From JBBQXK01 sp038251625 (GTDB lineage Bacteria; Pseudomonadota; Alphaproteobacteria; Rhodobacterales; Rhodobacteraceae): a stretch of DNA of 10,079 nt. Below are positions 6,325-10,079 of this stretch, piece after piece. A program made the position numbers and the translations under genes. Each line of letters starts with the position of its first letter. The stretch's first letter is position 1. Below the pieces are notes generated by a model that worked only from the letters and a program-made list of their open reading frames with translations, did not search any database and had not been told where the DNA came from. Location: positions 1 through 10,079 of the forward strand of contig JBBSBE010000134.1 of NCBI GenBank assembly GCA_038251625.1. The letters run 5' to 3'.

Positions 6325-8968
6325 TGACGATTCGCCCCGGTACCACGATCAGCTTCTTCGGTACCTGGCCATCCAGGAACCGCTGCACAGTCTCATCCGC
6401 CAGCACGCGCGCTTCAATCTCTGCCGCGCCCATCGCCATCGGCACGCTGATTTCCGCTCGCCGCTTGCCGTTGATCTGGATCGGCAGCACCACGCTATCC
6501 TCGACCAGAAGTGATGGATCGGCCACAGGCCATGGCGATTGTGCCACAAGGCCTGCGCCGCCCAGCATCGCCCACACCTCTTCCGCCAGATGCGGCACCA
6601 TGGGTGACATGAGCTGCGCCATGATCCGCAGGGCGGCGCGCCTGGCGTCCGGCCCCGCATCTGACCGTGCGATGGCGTTGGACAACTCGTAAAGCTTGGC
6701 GATGGCCTTGTTGAAGGCAAAGCCTTCGATCCCGGTTGTCACATCCGCGACCGCCCTCGCCACGGCGCGCGCAAGGGCGGCATCGTCGGGCATGGCCGGG
6801 CCTTCCGCGCGCGAGGCTTCATCGGCCAGCCGCCAGACGCGGGAAAGGTGCTTGAACGCGGCTTCGGCGCCCGAGGCCGTCCATTCCACATCGCGTTCGG
6901 GCGGGCTGTCCGACATCACGAACCAGCGCGCGCAATCGGCCCCGAACTGGCTGATGATCGCCATAGGATCGACGACATTCTTCTTTGATTTCGACATCTT
7001 GGCCGAGGGAATGACCTCGACGGCCGTGCCGTCCTGAAGGCTGGCCCCGGCATCACTGCGCGTTACCTCTTCGGGCAGATGATAGACGGGCCGCCCGGCA
7101 GCATCGCGTGTCTGATAGATCTCGTGCGTCACCATCCCTTGGGTGAAAAGCGCGTCGAACGGCTCTTTCGCGGTCGCGGGCAGGTGCCCGGTCGCCACCA
7201 TCGCGCGGGCAAAGAAGCGGGAATAAAGGAGGTGCAGAATCGCATGCTCCACTCCGCCGATGTACTGATCCACGTTCATCCAGTAGGCGGCCTCGGCCGG
7301 ATCGGTGGGGGTGGCGGCATGGGGCGCGGTGAAGCGCGCAAAATACCACGACGAATCAACAAAGGTATCCATCGTATCCGTCTCGCGCCGGGCAGGGCCG
7401 TTGCACGCGGGGCAGGTGGTGGTGGCCCAGGTGGGGTGGTGGTCCAACGGGTTGCCGGGCCGCTCGAAGCTCGGGTCATCGGGCAGGCGGACGGGCAGGT
7501 TTTCGCGCCGTTCCGGCACCACACCGCAGGCGGCGCAATGCACCACCGGGATCGGGCAGCCCCAGAACCGCTGGCGCGAAAGGCCCCAGTCGCGCAGGCG
7601 GAACTTGGTGACACCGCGCCCGACGCCCCGCGCCTCGCACGCCTCGATGGCGGCGTCGATGGCGGCTTCGCCTGTTTGAAAATCTATGCCAGCAAAGCCA
7701 TTGATATATTCGACTTCTTCATTTTTGGGAGGCACGAATGCGACATTTACGATCCGTTGGTAAAGTTCGTAGGTTGGTCTGTCTTCACCCCACTGGCCAC
7801 GATCCTCGATCTCAATCCAGCTTGATGTCGCGAAATCACTGTCGGGACGGTCGTGGTCATGAGATGCTTCTGGAATTCTAAACACTTGGATAACCGGCAA
7901 TCCATATTTCCGCGCGAAATCAAGGTCGCGCTGGTCATGCGCGGGCACGCCGAAGATCGCGCCGGTGCCGTAATCCATCAGCACGAAATTCGCGATATAG
8001 ACGGGCAGTTCCCAAGCCTCGTCAAAGGGATGCCGCACCCTGATGCCGGTGTCATAGCCCCGCTTCTCGGCCGTCTCGATCGCCTCTTCGCTGGTCCCGC
8101 CCCGGCGACATTCGGCCACGAATGCCGCAACCGCGGGGTCATGGCGCTCCAACTGCTTGGCCAGGGGATGGTCCGGGCTGATCGCCGCGAAGGACGCCCC
8201 CAAAAGCGTATCGGGACGCGTGGTATAAACCTCGAGCCGGTCGAAACCGTCCGGCGCGCCCACGGTGCCAAAGGCAAACTGCAACCCCCGGCTCCGCCCG
8301 ATCCAGTTCTGCTGCATCAGCCGCACCTTGTCGGGCCAGCCCTTGAGGCCGTCGATGGCATCCAGCAACTCGCCCGCCATATCCGAGATGCGAAAGAACC
8401 ATTGCGTCAACTCGCGCCGCTCGACCGGCGCGCCCGACCGCCAGCCCTTGCCGTCGATCACCTGCTCGTTCGCAAGCACCGTCATATCCACCGGATCCCA
8501 GTTCACCACGGCCGATTTGCGCGTGACGAGCCCGGCTTTCAGCATGTCCAGAAACATCGCCTGCTGCTGGCCGTAGTATTCCGGATCGCAGGTCGCGAAC
8601 TCGCGGCTCCAGTCGATGGAAAAGCCCAGGGGCTTCATCTGCGCCCGCATGTCGGCGATGTTGCGGTAGGTCCAGTCGCGGGGGCTGATCCCCCGCTCGA
8701 CGGCGGCGTTTTCCGCAGGCAGGCCAAAGGCATCCCACCCCATCGGATGCAGCACGGCATGGCCCTGCATCGCCTTTGTCCGCGCCACCACGTCGCCCAT
8801 CGTGTAATTGCGCACATGCCCCATGTGGATGCGCCCCGATGGATAGGGAAACATCTCCAGCACATAATACTTGGGCTTTGAAGGATCGGCCCTGGCGGCA
8901 AACACGCCCGCGCCTTCCCAGGCGGATTGCCATTTCGGCTCAAGCGTGGCGGGATCGTAGCGGGACAT
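6311..8968 (-). CDS. leuS: Leucine-tRNA ligase (leucyl-tRNA synthetase)
   Basis: The 885-residue class I synthetase charges tRNA-Leu with leucine using ATP. The Rossmann catalytic core has the HIGH-type motif HMGH (48-51) and KMSKS (657-661). The inserted CP1 editing domain (about 225-430) has the threonine-rich YTTRPDTLLGASF (248-260) and DYGTGAIFGVPAHDQRD (332-348), with Asp348 in the position of the editing aspartate. A zinc-ribbon-like insertion has cysteine pairs C478/C481 and C519/C522. The anticodon-binding domain and the C-terminal tail (INGKRRAEI ... IVVPGRIVNVVV) are complete. The length exceeds E. coli LeuRS (860) mainly because of an unusual segment at residues about 362-410, encoded in the low-GC patch described separately. 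No clear Shine-Dalgarno sequence precedes the ATG. It lies 73 bases downstream of the DUF3576 gene and overlaps lptE. Confidence 0.98.
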   Translation of the reverse strand: MSRYDPATLEPKWQSAWEGAGVFAARADPSKPKYYVLEMFPYPSGRIHMGHVRNYTMGDVVARTKAMQGHAVLHPMGWDAFGLPAENAAVERGISPRDWTYRNIADMRAQMKPLGFSIDWSREFATCDPEYYGQQQAMFLDMLKAGLVTRKSAVVNWDPVDMTVLANEQVIDGKGWRSGAPVERRELTQWFFRISDMAGELLDAIDGLKGWPDKVRLMQQNWIGRSRGLQFAFGTVGAPDGFDRLEVYTTRPDTLLGASFAAISPDHPLAKQLERHDPAVAAFVAECRRGGTSEEAIETAEKRGYDTGIRVRHPFDEAWELPVYIANFVLMDYGTGAIFGVPAHDQRDLDFARKYGLPVIQVFRIPEASHDHDRPDSDFATSSWIEIEDRGQWGEDRPTYELYQRIVNVAFVPPKNEEVEYINGFAGIDFQTGEAAIDAAIEACEARGVGRGVTKFRLRDWGLSRQRFWGCPIPVVHCAACGVVPERRENLPVRLPDDPSFERPGNPLDHHPTWATTTCPACNGPARRETDTMDTFVDSSWYFARFTAPHAATPTDPAEAAYWMNVDQYIGGVEHAILHLLYSRFFARAMVATGHLPATAKEPFDALFTQGMVTHEIYQTRDAAGRPVYHLPEEVTRSDAGASLQDGTAVEVIPSAKMSKSKKNVVDPMAIISQFGADCARWFVMSDSPPERDVEWTASGAEAAFKHLSRVWRLADEASRAEGPAMPDDAALARAVARAVADVTTGIEGFAFNKAIAKLYELSNAIARSDAGPDARRAALRIMAQLMSPMVPHLAEEVWAMLGGAGLVAQSPWPVADPSLLVEDSVVLPIQINGKRRAEISVPMAMGAAEIEARVLADETVQRFLDGQVPKKLIVVPGRIVNVVV
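7677..7920 (-). other. Low-GC patch inside leuS
   Basis: Bases 7681-7920 contain 113 G+C of 240 (47 per cent), while the surrounding leuS is clearly GC-rich (estimated above 60 per cent). The patch covers LeuRS residues about 350-431, at the end of the editing domain and its return to the catalytic core. Codons with A or T in the third position, including ATA, ACA, CAA, AAT and TTT, are concentrated here and scarce elsewhere in the gene. The frame is unbroken. It may be a locally exchanged or inserted segment. Confidence 0.8.
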
Positions 8969-9041
8969 GGGGCAAGGCCTGGGGTTTCAGTGCGGTTCCC
9001 GCCGGATTACACCGCAGCCCCGCGCAAGGCCAGAGGCAGGG

Positions 9042-9542
9042 TTAAAGCCTGCCGTCCGCAACCCGCATCTGCCGCGCCCGCGTCAGGATCGCATCCTCGA
9101 CCGCGCGCGCCGTTTCGGCATTCACCGGCCCGCCGCCACGCGCCTGCAGCGCCACGCGCAAGCTGCGCGCATCCAGCGCCGGGTCCTGCACATAGACCGT
9201 TGCGCGGTAGGAACGCCCGCCACCTGGCGGGGTGCCATAGCCCGTAACGATCACGCCGGTGAACGGGTCAACCGATTCCACCGGCAGGAAATTCAGCACA
9301 TCCAGCGATGCGTTCCAGATGTATTTGTTCACGTTGACCGTGACATTCGCATTCTTGTCGTTGCGAAAGAGACTGGAAAGCGTGGTCCCGCTGGCCTCGC
9401 GCAACTCGCGCGTGGCATAGAGATCGGGGTTCGCCTCGCGCGCGTTCCCTCCGAAACCAAGGAAGCTGCGCCCGCCGCACCCCGCAAGTGTCAGGCCGAT
9501 CAGTGCCAGTCCCATCAGGCGCCCCGCGCGCGAACTGTTCAT
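9042..9542 (-). CDS. DUF3576-domain lipoprotein
   Basis: The 166-residue product begins with a lipoprotein signal peptide: basic start (NSSRAGR), hydrophobic core and lipobox LTLAGC with Cys22 as the likely lipidated residue, followed by glycine-rich GGRSFLGFGG. The body contains the conserved DUF3576 stretch NKYIWNASLDVLNFLPVES (a few residues after NVTVNVN) and DPFTGVIVTGYGTPP, then a C-terminal region that could form strands and a helix. The function is not known; an envelope location is inferred from the lipobox. The frame is open a further 99 codons upstream, but that part lacks family character. The ATG at 9542 is chosen because the signal peptide starts there and GAGG precedes it by six bases. 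It is the first gene of the leftward cluster, 73 bases ahead of leuS, a neighbourhood often seen in Rhodobacteraceae. Confidence 0.9.
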   Translation of the reverse strand: MNSSRAGRLMGLALIGLTLAGCGGRSFLGFGGNAREANPDLYATRELREASGTTLSSLFRNDKNANVTVNVNKYIWNASLDVLNFLPVESVDPFTGVIVTGYGTPPGGGRSYRATVYVQDPALDARSLRVALQARGGGPVNAETARAVEDAILTRARQMRVADGRL

Positions 9543-9548
9543 CGAATG

Positions 9549-9552
9549 CCTC
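9549..9552 (-). promoter_or_regulatory. Ribosome binding site fixing the DUF3576 start
   Basis: On the minus strand GAGG (within CGAGGC) lies six bases before the ATG at 9542. It supports the short form that begins with the lipoprotein signal peptide over the longer open frame. Confidence 0.6.
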
Positions 9553-9589
9553 GTCTTGCCGGAATGAGCGTATTGCAGAAGTGACCGCC

Positions 9590-9618
9590 TGAATAGCCGA
9601 GGGGCGCTCAGGTGACAA
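9590..9618 (-). promoter_or_regulatory. Candidate promoter for the DUF3576-leuS-lptE-holA-GST cluster
   Basis: On the minus strand TTGTCA (9618-9613; 5 of 6 to TTGACA) is followed after 17 bases by TATTCA (9595-9590; 3 of 6 to TATAAT, keeping the TAT core). Transcription would begin near 9583, about 41 bases before the ATG at 9542. No other promoter was found within the cluster, and the overlapping genes downstream make a single transcript likely. Confidence 0.35.
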
Positions 9619-9762
9619 GCCGTTCTCGCCCGTGCGGCAAATCCAAGGCGGCGCCACGGCCCGACTCTGGCGGTGGCGGGGCGACAGGGGGGTGTTGCGC
9701 CGCTGCACCATCCTTCTCTGGTTTTGGGGACGCGGGGCGAGTCAGCTTGCAATGAAACCGTC

Positions 9763-9784
9763 ATGGGACGACACATCATCCCAT
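9763..9784. repeat. Imperfect palindrome upstream of the porin gene
   Basis: ATGGGACGA (9763-9771) and TCATCCCAT (9776-9784) are inverted with one mismatch and a four-base centre (CACA). The centre of the palindrome is about 64 bases before the porin ATG. It could be an operator for a dimeric regulator or a hairpin in the porin mRNA leader. I could not find a convincing -10/-35 pair nearby to decide which. Confidence 0.5.
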
Positions 9785-9827
9785 TCCTGGCCGTGCCATT
9801 ACGGGTGGGTAGGCCTTTTCTGACCAT

Positions 9828-9832
9828 GAGGG
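9828..9832 (+). promoter_or_regulatory. Ribosome binding site of the porin gene
   Basis: GAGGG lies five bases before the ATG at 9838. An in-frame ATG at 9826 overlaps this site and would add only four residues before the signal peptide, so it is not the start. Confidence 0.7.
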
Positions 9833-9837
9833 AAAAC

Positions 9838-10079
9838 ATGAAAAAGATGCTTCTGGCAACCTCCGCGTTGCTCCTGACCGCAGGCGTTGCCGCGGCTGAC
9901 TACAAGATCGGCGGAACGGGCCGCGTTGGTATCGTCTATCAAGACAATGACGGACAAGGCGCGAACACCTCGAAGACCACCGTGAACCTGCGTCTGCGTT
10001 TCAACTTCGACGCGTCGAAAGAACTCGACTCGGGCGTGACGCTCGGTGGCCGGATCCGCGCGCAGTACGACCAGGGCGA
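9838..10079 (+). CDS. Outer-membrane porin (partial, N-terminal 80 residues)
   Basis: The frame runs off the right edge. The product starts with a classic Sec signal peptide (MKKMLLATSALLLTAGVAAA, cleavage expected after Ala20), followed by mature DYKIGGTGRVGIVYQDNDGQ. The mature part alternates polar and hydrophobic residues in short strands (TTVNLRLRFNFDASKEL, then GVTLGGRIRAQYDQG) separated by polar turns. This is how Rhodobacter-type 16-stranded general porins begin. Such proteins form trimeric channels for small hydrophilic solutes. Codon choice (CGT, GGT, AAC, AAG, CTG) looks like that of a highly expressed gene. It is divergent from the DUF3576 gene with 295 bases between. Another beta-barrel of the same fold cannot be excluded from 80 residues. 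Confidence 0.85.
   Translation, partial: MKKMLLATSALLLTAGVAAADYKIGGTGRVGIVYQDNDGQGANTSKTTVNLRLRFNFDASKELDSGVTLGGRIRAQYDQG

Noticed and set aside
8972..9031. Direct repeat GCAAGGCC at 8972-8979 and 9024-9031
   Set aside because: Eight bases in a GC-rich leader is within chance, and there are no signs of a mobile element between the copies.
9543..9839. Long N-terminal extension of the DUF3576 frame
   Set aside because: It would bury a clear lipoprotein signal peptide, cover the whole divergent spacer including the porin ribosome site, and has no domain character.

Overview
The window looks like the chromosome of a high-GC alphaproteobacterium, most likely in the Rhodobacteraceae/Paracoccaceae. 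The evidence is GC- and C/G-ending codon use, the LeuRS, LptE and HolA sequence types, a DUF3576 lipoprotein next to leuS, and the start of a Rhodobacter-type outer-membrane porin. I cannot fix the genus. Coding density is high, and the longest non-coding stretch is 295 bases.

Left part (1-2959): a leftward gene for an exported pentapeptide-repeat protein runs off the window edge. A 222-base divergent spacer separates it from a rightward aldehyde dehydrogenase gene. That gene converges on a leftward LysE/RhtB-type exporter across a compact GC-rich hairpin that probably terminates both. The pentapeptide gene has a candidate promoter so close to its ATG that its mRNA may be leaderless.

Middle (3086-4229): a RidA-family gene and a calcineurin-like metallophosphoesterase gene form a tight rightward pair. 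They stop 6 bases from the end of a leftward gene.

Right part (4236-9542): a leftward cluster is transcribed in the order DUF3576 lipoprotein, leuS, lptE, holA, glutathione S-transferase. The leuS-lptE-holA order is conserved widely in Proteobacteria. Here all junctions downstream of leuS are overlapping (14, 4 and 4 bases), which suggests one mRNA with translational coupling. The cluster mixes translation (LeuRS), outer-membrane biogenesis (LptE), replication (DNA polymerase III delta) and a GST. Inside leuS, a segment of about 240 bases has much lower GC and encodes an extra-long, unusual stretch at the end of the editing domain. This is the most notable anomaly in the window.

Right edge (9838-10079): the first 80 codons of a porin, divergent from the DUF3576 gene, with an imperfect palindrome in its upstream region. 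Overall this is mostly ordinary core-genome sequence. I see no CRISPR array, insertion sequence, prophage, tRNA or rRNA, and no clearly new system.
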